From Tachypleus tridentatus (Eukaryota > Arthropoda > Merostomata > Xiphosura > Limulidae), in the NCBI RefSeq assembly GCF_004210375.1, contig NC_134832.1, positions 155,493,592 through 155,557,591 of the forward strand: a stretch of 64,000 nt of DNA, read 5' to 3'. Both the position numbers and the translations under genes were made by a program. This document shows positions 54,512 to 63,714 of the stretch, piece after piece. Under the pieces are notes generated by a model. The model was not told the origin of the DNA, ran no database searches, and worked only from the letters and a program-made list of their open reading frames with translations. Numbering within the stretch: position 1 is the stretch's first letter; every line of letters starts with the position of its first letter.

Positions 54512-54623
54512 CCCCCGCTGGTACAGTGGTACGTCTACGGATTTACAAGGCTAAAAGAAAGGGTTCGATTCCCCTCGGTAGACTCAGCAGATAGCCTAAA
54601 GTGGCTTTGATATAAGAAAACAC
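54512..54623 (+). mobile_element. Short tRNA-derived SINE, second family, with TSD
   Basis: A 112-bp element with tRNA-like head: TCCCCCGCTGGTACAGTGGT (A-box region) and GGGTTCGATTCCCC (B box), then CTCAGCAGATAGCC and GTGGCTTTGATATAAGAAAA. A perfect 12-bp direct repeat CTCTAGGTAGTT at 54500-54511 and 54624-54635 is the target-site duplication. It is distinct from the longer SINE family also present here. Confidence 0.93.
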
Positions 54624-54847
54624 CTCTAGGTAGTTTATTGTTTCACTTGCTAGGGCAATCATCTGTGCATGTGGTACAGCGGTAAACCTTTAAATAGGGC
54701 ACCAGTAATGTTATAATATGTGTAATCAGATTACAAAGGAACTCCAGCGAGATGATATTCAGAATAATAAAAAAATAAAGATTATTTCGGGACAATTTCT
54801 AGTTAGCGAATGTAATATGTATTCCAACATTCTTTAAACTTTACAGT

Positions 54848-54889
54848 TTATCTGCCTTCAAATATATATCTTACAAAACTCTTTAACTA
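54848..54889. repeat. Fragment of a minisatellite interrupted by SINE and Tc1 elements
   Basis: TCTGCCTTCAAATATATATC and TTACAAAACTCTTT here recur, diverged, at 55185-55234 and 56464-56530. The three pieces look like one small array split by the SINE at 54890-55170 and the Tc1-like element at 55237-56461. Confidence 0.65.
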
Positions 54890-55170
54890 AGGGCCAGCCA
54901 TGACCAAATGGTTAGGGTGCTCGACTTATAATCTTAGGGTCGCAAGTTTGAATCCCCTTCACATAAAACATTTTTGCCGTTTCAGCCGTGAGAGTATTAT
55001 AAAGTGACAACCATCCCGCGATTCGTCGGTAAAAAAAAAGTAGCCCAAGAGGTGGCGTGGGTGGTGATGACTAGCTGCCTTCCCTCTAGTTTTACAATGC
55101 TAAATTAGGGAAGGCTGGTGCAGATAGCACTCGTGTAGCTTTACGCGAAATTCAAAAACAAATAAACAAA
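54890..55170 (+). mobile_element. tRNA-derived SINE, long family
   Basis: The head has GGGCCAGCCATGACCAAATG (A-box region) and AAGTTTGAATCCCC (B box). The tail has TTTCAGCCGTGAG, GTATTATAAAGTGAC, CCCAAGAGGTGGCG, GGTGATGACTAGCTGCC, TTACAATGCTAAATTAGGG and an A-rich end AAACAAATAAACAAA. Same family as the copies at 44999, 51606 and (antisense) 7491. No clear target-site duplication because the flank is itself repetitive. Confidence 0.93.
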
Positions 55171-55236
55171 GCATTCAAGTACATCGGTCAAATATATGCC
55201 TTACAAAACCCTTTATTTGCCTTTAAATAAACATTA

Positions 55237-56461
55237 CATGGCCAAAAGTATGCAGACACCCCTTCTAATTTGTGGGTTCGACTATTTCAGCCACACTCAT
55301 TTCTAATAGGTGTATAGCATCAAGTATACAGCCACGCAATCTCCATAGACAAACATTTGCAGTAGAATGGGTCGTACTGAAGAGCTCAGTGACTTTGAAC
55401 TTGGCACTGTCACAGGATGTCACCTTTCCAACAAGTCAATTCGTCAAATTTTCGCCCTGCTAGAGCTACCCCGATCAATTGTAAGTGCTATTATTGTGAA
55501 GTGAAAACGTCTAGGACACCAACAGCTCAACTACGAAGCGGTAGACCACTCAATACTTACAAAACGGGACCGCCGAGTGCTGAAGCGCGTAAACATTTTC
55601 TGTCCACAGTTGTAACACTCACTACCGAGTTTCAAACTGCCTCTGGAAGCAGCGTCAACACAAGAGCTGTTCGTCGGTAGCTTTATGAAATGGGTTTCCA
55701 TGGTCGAGCAGCTGCATACAAACCAAAGACCACCATGCGCAATGCCAAGCATCGGCTGGAGTGGTGTAAAGCACACCGCCATTGGACTCTGGAGCAGTGG
55801 AAACATGTTTTGTGGAGTGATGAATCACGCTTTGCTATCTGGCAGTCTGGCGGACGAATATGGGTTTGGCGGATGCCAGGAGAACGCTGCTTACCTGAAT
55901 GCATAGTGCCAAATGTAAAGTTTTGTGGTGGAGGAACAATGGTCTGGAGCTGTTTTTCATGGTTTGGGCTCTAGGCTCTTTAGTTCCAGTGAAGGGAGAT
56001 CTTAATGCTACAGTATACAATGACATTCTAGAGAATTGAGTGCTTTGTGACAACAGCTTGGGAAGACCCTTTTTGTTTCAGCATGAGAATGCCCCCGTGC
56101 AAAATGCAAGGTCCATAAAGACATGGTTTGACGAGGTTGGTGTGGAAGAACTTGACTGGCCTGCACAGAGCCCTGACCTCAATCCCATCGAACACCTTTG
56201 GGATGAATTGGAAAGCTAACTGCTAGCCAGGTTTTTTCGCCCGACATCAGTGCCCGACCTCACTAATGCCCTTGTGGCTGAATAGGAGCAAATCACCGCA
56301 GCCATGTTACAAAATCTAGTGAAAAGCTTTCCCAGAAGAGTGGAGGCTATTATAGCAGCAGAGGGGGACCAACTCCATAATAATACCCATGGTTTTGGAA
56401 CGAGATGGTCAACAAGCACATATGGGTGTGATGATCGCGTGTCCACATTCTTTTGGCCATG
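55237..56461 (+). mobile_element. Tc1-like DNA transposon, inactive
   Basis: A 1,225-bp element between TA dinucleotides (55235-55236 and 56462-56463), the target-site duplication of the Tc1/mariner superfamily. Terminal inverted repeats of about 24 bp start CATGGCCAAAAG at both ends; four positions differ between them. It encodes a broken transposase on the plus strand. It sits in the intron between kinase-homology exons and within a small minisatellite. Confidence 0.93.
55367..56375 (+). pseudogene. Tc1-like transposase pseudogene
   Basis: The start codon at 55367 opens with MGRTEELSDFELG and a helix-turn-helix region (SNKSIRQIFALL). A stop codon interrupts the frame at about 55502-55504, a second stop and frame change occur near 55617, and further stops lie at about 55972, 56036-56038, 56217-56219 and 56281-56283. 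The DDE catalytic region is recognisable: LWSDESRF (first Asp) and NPIEHLWDEL (the Glu). The second Asp is replaced by Glu in FQHENAP. It cannot make an active transposase. Confidence 0.93.
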
Positions 56462-56463
56462 TA

Positions 56464-57337
56464 TACAAAACCCCTTATCTGCCCTTCAAATATATCATAC
56501 AAATATATACCTTATAAAACCTTTATTTTCCAGGGTAAGATAGGCATCTGAAGTTTACGACTGAATGCCAAACAGTCAGAGACAAAAATAATAGTAGTTA
56601 TGTCTCCTGTTAACACATTTTGTGAAACCATCCATTAGCTATAGTCGCAAAACAGTAACGTCAAGATTTAATATTTTTAGTACTATCCATTTCCAAAACT
56701 CCCAGGAAAGCAGACACTGGTGGGTTTTTCAAATACCATACTGATATATGCAATAATATATTATTAATATTTACTACTTTTAAAACACACAATTTCATTT
56801 CTTTGTTGCTTGCGAGCCAAAGTAACAATCAGGATTGGAAAGGTCGGTTTTGATCTAAGTGAATACTTTTCTCTGACTTAACAGTTTTGATCTAAGTGAA
56901 TGCTTTATTTTTATACAGAAGTCCTACTTTAATATATCATGCCTGTGAGGTTAGGAAAACATGTAGATTGAATAGATAAATTTAACACAAAGATTTAATG
57001 CCTCATATCATGTGTTAGTTGCTATATTTGCCTTTCACACATAACAAAAGTGATTGTTTACTTTGGTGTGGATATTTTTACATGTTTATCGTTGTAATTG
57101 AAGATATTTAAGTTTTTAAAAGACAGAAAAATCTCTTTTCTTAAACAACACCCTCTGTTGGTGACAGGTTTGTATTGGCGAGAGTTTTCACATTATTTAT
57201 ATTTTACCTTTTAATTCCTCCTAGTTTGTAACGATCTGACCACAGCGTGACCTTACAATGTCGATTCCTTATTAACTTAAGCAAATATAAATCTAGTAAA
57301 TACTCAAAACATATTCATTTCCACTGTTTCTCGTTAG
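56464..57337 (+). other. Intronic DNA before the next cyclase exon
   Basis: The first 70 bp are minisatellite remnants. The rest is AT-rich with a small duplication of TTTTGATCTAAGTGAATGCTT-like sequence near 56850-56905. It ends in the acceptor CTGTTTCTCGTTAG. Nothing else recognised. Confidence 0.55.
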
Positions 57338-57442
57338 GTAAGAGATATAACTCACGAAAATTTGGTACGATTTATTGGCCTGTGTCCTGAAGAACCTAAC
57401 GTTTCACTGCTAACGGAACACTGCTCCAGGGGGACGCTACGG
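57338..57442 (+). CDS. Receptor guanylyl cyclase, kinase homology exon (hinge)
   Basis: Exon of 105 nt, 35 codons, phase 0; acceptor TTCTCGTTAG, donor GTAAGT. It starts VRDITHENLVRFIGLC and ends LLTEHCSRGTLR. These match the conserved RDxxHENLxRFxGxC and xxTEYCxRGSL blocks of receptor guanylyl cyclases, the N-lobe to hinge region of the kinase homology domain. The EHCSRG form resembles retinal-type cyclases more than NPR-A, but the subclass cannot be settled from this fragment. Confidence 0.9.
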
Positions 57443-57639
57443 GTAAGTTTAAGACACAATACCAGAGACGAAACAGGTCTTAATTCTTTTAATAAACTTG
57501 CTCTAACCTGAATGACCTTTCAGTTCGAATGTGTTACATCAGTCTATCAACGTCCTAAACATACATTTAAGCATTTCTCTCGGTAATGTTTATGTAAGAG
57601 TAGGAGTGTGTTAAGCCTTTTTTCTTTACATACAAATCC
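57443..57639 (+). other. Start of cyclase-gene intron
   Basis: Short non-repetitive stretch after the donor. Nothing recognised. Confidence 0.6.
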
Positions 57640-58862
57640 TGAAAATGTTGTATAACAACAGTATTGAACCAGTATTGTATAACATCAATATTGAACCAAT
57701 AATGAGTAGCATTAGTCTAGAACCAGTATTTTATAACATCCGTATTGAACCAATAATGAGTAGCATTAGTTTAGAACCAGTATTGTATAACATCAGTATT
57801 AAACAAGTAATGAGTAGCATTAGTATAGAACCAGTATTGTATAACATCAGTATTCAACAAGTAATGAGTAGCATTAGTATAGAACCAGTATTGTATAACA
57901 TTAGTATTCAACAAGTAATGAGTAGCATTAGTATAGAACAGTATTGTGTAACATCAGTATTCAACAAGTAATGAGTAGCATTAGTATAGAACCAGTATTG
58001 TATAACATCAGTATTCAACAAGTAATGAGTAGCATTAGTATAGAACAGTATTGTGTAACATCAGTATTCAACAAGTAATGAGTAGCATTAGTATAGAACC
58101 AATATTGTATAACATCAGTATTCAACAAGTAATGAGTAGCATTAGTATAGAACCAGTATTGAACAACATAAGTATTCAACAACTAATGAACAGCATTAGT
58201 GTAGAACCAGTATTGTATAACATCAGTATTCAACAAGTAATGAGTAGCATTTGTATAGAACAGTATTGTATAACATCAGTATTCAACAAGTAATGAGTAG
58301 CATTTGTATAGAACAGTAATGATTAACATCAGTATTCAACAAGTAATGAGTAGCATTTGTCTAGAACAGTATTGTATAACATCAGTATTCAACAAGTAAT
58401 GAGTAGCATTTGTATAGAACAGTAATGAATAACATCAGTATGCAACAAGTAATGAGTAGCATTAGTATAGAACCAGTATTGTATAACATCAGTATTCAAC
58501 AAGTAATGAGTAGCATTAGTATAGAACTAGTATTGTATAACATCAGTATTCAACAAGTAATGAGTAGTATTAGTATAGAACAGTATTGTATAACATCAGT
58601 ATTCAACAAGTAATGAGTAGCATTAGTATAGAACCAGTATTGTATAACATCAGTATTCAACAAGTAATGAGTAGCATTTGTCTAGAACAGTATTGTATAA
58701 CATCAGTATTCAACAAGTAAAGAGTAGCATTAGTATAGAACCAGTATTGTATAACATCAGTATTCAACAAGTAATGAGTAGCATTAGTATAGAACCAGTA
58801 TTGTATAACATCAGTATTCAACAAGTAATGAGTAGCATTTGTCTAGAACAGTATTGTAAACA
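57640..58862. repeat. 54-bp minisatellite in cyclase-gene intron, about 22 copies
   Basis: Units contain CATCAGTATTCAACAAGTAA, TGAGTAGCATTAGTATAGAA and CCAGTATTGTATAA. Some are 53 bp (AACAGT for AACCAGT). Because 54 is a multiple of three, open frames repeat the 18-residue unit ISIQQVMSSISIEPVLYN until a 53-bp unit shifts the frame. That frame breaking argues against coding. Confidence 0.95.
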
Positions 58863-59149
58863 GTAAAAGTGTTTAAGAACTTTGTAACACTAGTCTCGAA
58901 CCAGTATTGTAAACAGTGAGAGTCTTGTGTCAATATTCAAAAACAATGAAACAATTACTACTCTTGACTACTGTTGTACAATAATAGTATTCTTTAATTA
59001 GTGTCCTAAAACAATGTCTGTTATAAAAATGGTTGATCTTCAATCATTATTGTGTAATTGTGTTTTTTTAAATATATGTTAGCTCTGAGTCAACGTTCTA
59101 CAATAATGAACGTTCCAAACAAGTGTTATAAGACAATGATAATTGTTAG
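58863..59149 (+). other. Intronic DNA, nothing recognised
   Basis: Diverged fragments of the 54-bp repeat fade out here; the rest is AT-rich. Confidence 0.5.
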
Positions 59150-59600
59150 TGTCTAATCTTGAAGCAGTGTTGTAGAAAAGGCTATAAGCCTGGAAGTAGC
59201 TTTGAAAAAAGGTTATAAACCTAGAACAATGTTGTATAAAAAAAGCTATAAACATATAAACAGTGTGGTTAAACGGTTGTAAACCTAGAAAGAGTGCTGT
59301 AATAAGGTTATGAACCTAAAAATAATGCTGTATAAAGGCTATAAATCTAGAAACAGTGTTGTAAAAAGGTTATAAGTCTAGAAACAGTGCTGTGAAAAGG
59401 CTATAAGCCTAGAAATAGTGCTCTAAAAGGCTATAAACCTAGAAACAGTGCTGTAAAAGGCTATAAACCTAGAAACAGTGCTGATCTTGAAGGCTATAAA
59501 CCTAGAAACAGTGCTGATCTTGAAGGTTATAAATCTAGAAACAGTGTTGTAAAAGGTTATAAACCTAGAAACAGTGCTGATCTTGAAGTAGTGATCTCAA
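59150..59600. repeat. About 31-bp minisatellite, irregular, about 13 copies
   Basis: Units share GGCTATAAACCTAGAAACAG and TGCTGTAAAAA; some carry TGCTGATCTTGAA instead. Length varies from about 28 to 38 bp. The left part is the most diverged. Confidence 0.88.
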
Positions 59601-59906
59601 CGGTAAAGATATTTTACGAAGGCCTAACTGTTTATTTTAATAAATTCCTTTTCAACATTATTACGTAAAAGGGGAGAAAGCACAAACAGATATGAAATGT
59701 CTGTATTTTAGTCTTTTTAATTTGTATTTAATTTTTGTTGTTTTCCTATTTATTTCTCTAAAAATTCGTGTGTCAGTAAAATATTACATATATGATTTTA
59801 TATTCATGTTGAGCATGGTACTATTTCTGTTAAAAAAGAATTGTGTTTATATATAACGGGTAGTGAAAGCTTGGTTTGAAACATAATCTCTAAGTTTTAC
59901 TGACAG
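59601..59906 (+). other. Intronic DNA before the next cyclase exon
   Basis: AT-rich stretch ending in the acceptor TTTACTGACAG. Nothing else recognised. Confidence 0.55.
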
Positions 59907-59978
59907 GACCTCTTAAGTAACGATAGCATGAAGATTGACTGGCCTTTCAGATTCTCCATCATAAGTGACATTGTGGAG
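59907..59978 (+). CDS. Receptor guanylyl cyclase, kinase homology exon
   Basis: Exon of 72 nt, 24 codons, phase 0; acceptor TTTACTGACAG, donor GTAAGC. It reads DLLSNDSMKIDWPFRFSI then ISDIVE. This matches the very conserved DxLxxxxxxLDWxFRxSLxxDIVxG block of receptor guanylyl cyclase kinase homology domains, at the start of the C-lobe. The Gly that follows is the first codon of the next exon. Confidence 0.92.
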
Positions 59979-60117
59979 GTAAGCTTTATAAACTGTGTAG
60001 TTCACAATGTGTCTTAACATTGTGAAGGTATTATAAACTGTTTAGGACAAAGTTTGTTTACCACTTATGTAGGTGTTTAAACCATATGTTTCCAAACGTA
60101 GGCTCTGTGTTAGTTCG

Positions 60118-61200
60118 TCACCAACTCGAAAAGAAGACAGCAACATGAACTGCATTTGTGAATACATAAAGAAGACAGCAGAATAGAGCAACATAAACTG
60201 TATTTGTCAATACATAAAGAAGACAGCAGAACAGAGCAACATAAACTGTATTTGCGAATACGTAAAGAAGACTGCTTGTCAGTACAGTGTTAAAATCAAC
60301 AGCACAGTGTAGCACGAACTGTTGTTCACAAGACAGATACCAGTACAGAGTTAAAATCAACAGCACAGTGTAGCACGAACTGTTGTTTACAAGACAGATG
60401 CCATTACAAGGTTAAATTAACAGCACAGTGTAGCACGAACTGTTGTTTACAAGACAGATACCAGTACAGACAGAGTTAAAATCAACAGCACAGTGTAGCA
60501 CGAACTGTTGTTTACAAGACAGATACCATTACAAGGTTAAATTAACAGCACAGTGTAGCACGAACTGTTGTTTACAAGACAGATACCATTACAAGGTTAA
60601 ATTAACAGCACAGTGTAGCACGAACTGTTGTTTACAAGACAGATACCAGTACAGACAGAGTTAAAATCAACAGCACAGTGTAGCACGAACTGTTGTTTAC
60701 AAGACAGATACCATTACAAGGTTAAATTAACAGCACAGTGTAGCACGAACTGTTGTTTACAAGACAGATACCAGTACAGACAGAGTTAAAATCAACAGCA
60801 CAGTGTAGCACGAACTGTTGTTTACAAGACAGATACCATTACAAGGTTAAATTAACAGCACAGTGTAGCACGAACTGTTGTTTACAAGACAGATACCAGT
60901 ACAGACAGAGTTAAAATCAACAGCACAGTGTAGCACGAACTGTTGTTTACAAGACAGATACCATTACAGAGTTAAAATCAACAGCATAGTGTAGCACGAA
61001 CTGTTGTTTACAAGAGAGATACCAGTACAGACAGAGTTAAAATCAACAGCACAGTAAAGCACAAACTATTGTTTACAAGACAGATACCAATACAGAGTTA
61101 AAATCAACAGCGCAGTGTAGCACGAACTGTTGTTTACAAGACAGATACCAGTAAAGACAGAGTTAAAATAAACATAACAGTGTAGCACGAACTGTTGTAA
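60118..61200. repeat. 60/64-bp alternating minisatellite in cyclase-gene intron
   Basis: Units contain CACAGTGTAGCACGAACTGT and TGTTTACAAGACAGATACCA. Two forms alternate in the middle: 60 bp with ATTACAAGGTTAAATTAA and 64 bp with GTACAGACAGAGTTAAAATC, a dimeric higher-order unit. The left 170 bp (60118-60290) is a related but different repeat with AAGAAGACAGCAGA and CAACATAAACTG. Open frames here are periodic. Confidence 0.93.
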
Positions 61201-61459
61201 ACCGAACAGCAACTAAAGACAGTAGCAAAATCAGTAACTAATTAAAATATCTTAAGATACAAATGAAAATGGGTAAATAATCAAAATATATTAATTATTT
61301 AATACCACACCTCATTCAAAAAACATGAATAGGAAATAAATAAATAAAATTATTAATTTCAACACGTTATTTTTATTGGAAAGAATCTCGCTCTAACCCT
61401 ATAAATAATCTTCAAAACAGAATATATGCAGTATAACATTGAAGGTTCTGTTGTTTTAG
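61201..61459 (+). other. Intronic DNA, nothing recognised
   Basis: AT-rich stretch ending in the acceptor TTCTGTTGTTTTAG. Confidence 0.6.
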
Positions 61460-61610
61460 GGTTTACTCTTTATACATCAGAGTGGAATTCTATACCACGG
61501 CAGGCTACGTTCAAAAAACTGTTTAATTGACACTAGATTTGTTGTCAAGTTAACGGAATTTGGATTGCGCTCTCTGTGGAACCAGCAGAGACAAGCCTTC
61601 ATTAACCCTA
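61460..61610 (+). CDS. Receptor guanylyl cyclase, kinase homology C-lobe exon
   Basis: Exon of 151 nt, phase 0 start and one extra base at the end; acceptor GTTGTTTTAG, donor GTAAGT. It begins GLLFIHQSGILYHGRLRSKN, continues CLIDTRFVVKLTEFG and ends RQAFINP. This corresponds to the catalytic loop and DFG region of the kinase homology domain. The HRD motif is replaced by HGRL, as in receptor guanylyl cyclases generally, and DFG reads EFG. Both changes predict no phosphotransfer activity. The remaining kinase homology, dimerisation and cyclase exons lie beyond position 64000. Confidence 0.93.
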
Positions 61611-61619
61611 GTAAGTGTA

Positions 61620-62345
61620 GAGTTGAGTCAATATTCTATCTCCAACCCTAGTAAATAATGTACCACTGGCTCTAGTTGGTATTCTAACACTAATCTTAGT
61701 AAGTATATTGTTACCAACATCAGTAAGTATTGTACCACTGACTCTAGTTGGTATTCTAACACTAAATTTAGTAAGTATATTGTCACCAACCTCAGTAAGT
61801 ATTGTACCACTGACTCTAGTTGGTATTCTAACACTAAATTTGGTAAGTATATTGTCACCAACCTCAGTAAGTATTGTACCACTGACTCCAGTTGGTATTC
61901 TAACACTAATTTTAGTAAGTATATTGTCACCAACATCAGTAAATATTGTATCACTGGCTCTAGTTGGTATTCTAACACTAACCTTAGTAAGTATATTGTC
62001 ACCAACATCAGTAAGTATTGTACCACTGGCTCTAGTTGGTATTCTAACACTAACCTTAGTAAGTATATTGTCACCAACCTCAGTAAGTATTGTACCACTG
62101 ACTCTAGTTGGTATTCTAACACTAACCTTAGTAAGTATATTGTCACCAACCTCAGTAAGTATTGTACCACTGACTCTAGTTGGTATTCTAACACTAACCT
62201 TAATAACTATTCAAACACTAACCTTAGTAAGTATTGTACCACTGACTCTAGTTGGTATTCTAACACTAAACTTAGTGAGTATATTGTCACCAACCTCAGT
62301 AAGTATTGTACTACTGACTCTAGTTGGTATTGTAACACTAATTTT
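61620..62345. repeat. 72-bp minisatellite carrying repeated donor-like GTAAGT
   Basis: About 10 units containing CACCAACCTCAGTAAGTATT, GTACCACTGACTCTAGTTGG and TATTCTAACACTAACCTTAG. Each full unit has two A-GTAAGT hexamers. The array begins about 10 bp after the genuine exon donor CCCTA-GTAAGTG and resembles it (AACCCTAGTAAGT against AACCTTAGTAAGT). Because 72 is a multiple of three, long open frames exist on both strands (232 and 188 codons), an artefact of the period. Confidence 0.95.
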
Positions 62346-62552
62346 ATCCAGAGTTATTGATATATATAACTCCAGTTTCATCTTTTTGTTTATCCAGGAT
62401 TATTGACATACCACTACTCCAGTTTCATCTTCTTTTTTTTATCCAGGATTATTGATATACCACTACCTCAGTTTCATCTTTTTTGTTATCCAGAGTTATT
62501 GACATACCACTACTCCAGTTTCATTTTCTTTTTATCCAGAGTTATTAATATA
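62346..62552. repeat. 47-bp minisatellite with acceptor-like tracts, left part
   Basis: Units contain CATACCACTACTCCAGTTTC and ATCTTTTTGTTTATCCAG, a pyrimidine-rich run ending in CAG. Interrupted at 62552 by a Tc1-like element and resumed after 63712. Confidence 0.92.
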
Positions 62553-63712
62553 TACTTTTCAAAAAAAAAAGAAACGCAAAAGGCAAAATTTGAGACGTAT
62601 TGTTAACAAGTTTATTCTGGGTGGTTCTGTATGACATGTGTGAAACTTTGCACCTTCACTGCTGAACATCCAAAGTCTGCAAAGGCGAAGTCCACGCTCA
62701 CTAGGTGAAGTTTAACGTCACTCAACGTCAATTACGAGTATGCCCACCGTGAGCATCAATAACTGCTTGGCATCTCCTGCCAATGGAAGCGATGAGATGG
62801 CGAATCACATCCTGTGGAATGGCTGTCCACTCAGCCTGCAAAGCTGCTGCAAGCTGAAGTAGAGTCTGCGGTTGAGGTTGTCGCCGTCGTAGACGTCCGT
62901 CCAAATCGTCCCAAAGATGTTCGATGGGGTTTAAATCTGGTGATCTGGAGGGCCACGGAAGAACGTTGATGTTGTGGTGTCTCAAGAAGACAGTGGTGAG
63001 TCGGACTGTGTGAGGACGAGCGTTGTCATGTTGAAAAACGTCGTTGACGTTCACCATGATGGGTTGCACATGGGGCCTAAGAATCTCGTCGACGGTTGCG
63101 TACGGTCTGATCGGAAATCCTACGCAGCCCTGGTATGGTTGAGGCAGTAGACGTCGCAGTGGTGGTCCTATCCCGAAGGTGACGTAACCGGATATAGCGA
63201 TCTTGTGCGGGCGTGGTCACACGAGGTCTGCCAGATCGTGGACGGTCACAAGTTGATCCATGTTGTTGGAGACGATTCCATAGCCTTGTGATGGTGCTTG
63301 GGTGGACATTCACAGCTCTGGCAACATCTGATCGAGATTCGCCTGCTTCCAAACGACCAATGGCGTTGTTGCGTTGTGCTTCAGTCAGTCTTGGCGTAAC
63401 TGTATTGCGTGTCGGTGGCTTAACACTGAGCTATGGAAAGCGATAACCCGTCACTTTTATAGGGATTTTGCGCATGTTGCACTTGCAGAACATGCAGATT
63501 TCTCAAACAAATTTATTGGACACGAATGCGTTTTGGCGAAAAATCCGATGTTTTCCTTCGTTTTCAAAGTGCACAACTTTTATTGTCATTTTGGTCTGAC
63601 AATCAGTGCCTTAACACGTGTAACATCACATGCTCTGAGCTTGTAACGTTATTACTTATATTTCTCTTTAAAATAACAGAAATATCCCTTTTGCGTTTCT
63701 TTTCTTGAAGAT
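62553..63712 (-). mobile_element. Tc1-like element with internal deletion
   Basis: About 1.16 kb with inverted ends sharing AAAAGAAACGCAAAAGG (left about 62568-62585, right complementary at about 63689-63708). Likely TA target sites lie at 62551-62552 and 63713-63714; exact ends are uncertain by a few bases. The minus strand carries two pieces of a Tc1-like transposase. Inserted in the 47-bp minisatellite of the last visible cyclase intron. Confidence 0.88.
62728..63352 (-). pseudogene. Tc1-like transposase, deleted in the middle
   Basis: The first piece (63352 down to 63077) has the paired DNA-binding region: MEAGESRSDVARAVNVHPST, ITRLWNRLQQ and GRPRVTTPAQDRYI. After a frame change, the second piece (63069 down to 62728) has FQHDNARPHT with the second catalytic Asp and PDLNPIEHLWDDL with the Glu. 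The segment between them that should hold the first catalytic Asp (SDESRF-type motif), well over 100 residues in the family, is absent. The element is therefore non-autonomous. Codon use is GC-richer than its surroundings, as expected of a recently arrived transposon. Confidence 0.92.
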
Positions 63713-63714
63713 TA

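Noticed and set aside
57645-58866. Protein with 18-residue repeats (ISIQQVMSSISIEPVLYN)
   Set aside because: It follows from a 54-bp tandem unit in an intron. The frame is broken wherever a 53-bp unit occurs, so reading frame is not maintained by selection.
61628-62406. Overlapping 188- and 232-codon repeat proteins on opposite strands
   Set aside because: Both arise from a 72-bp unit without stops, located in the intron after a clear splice donor.
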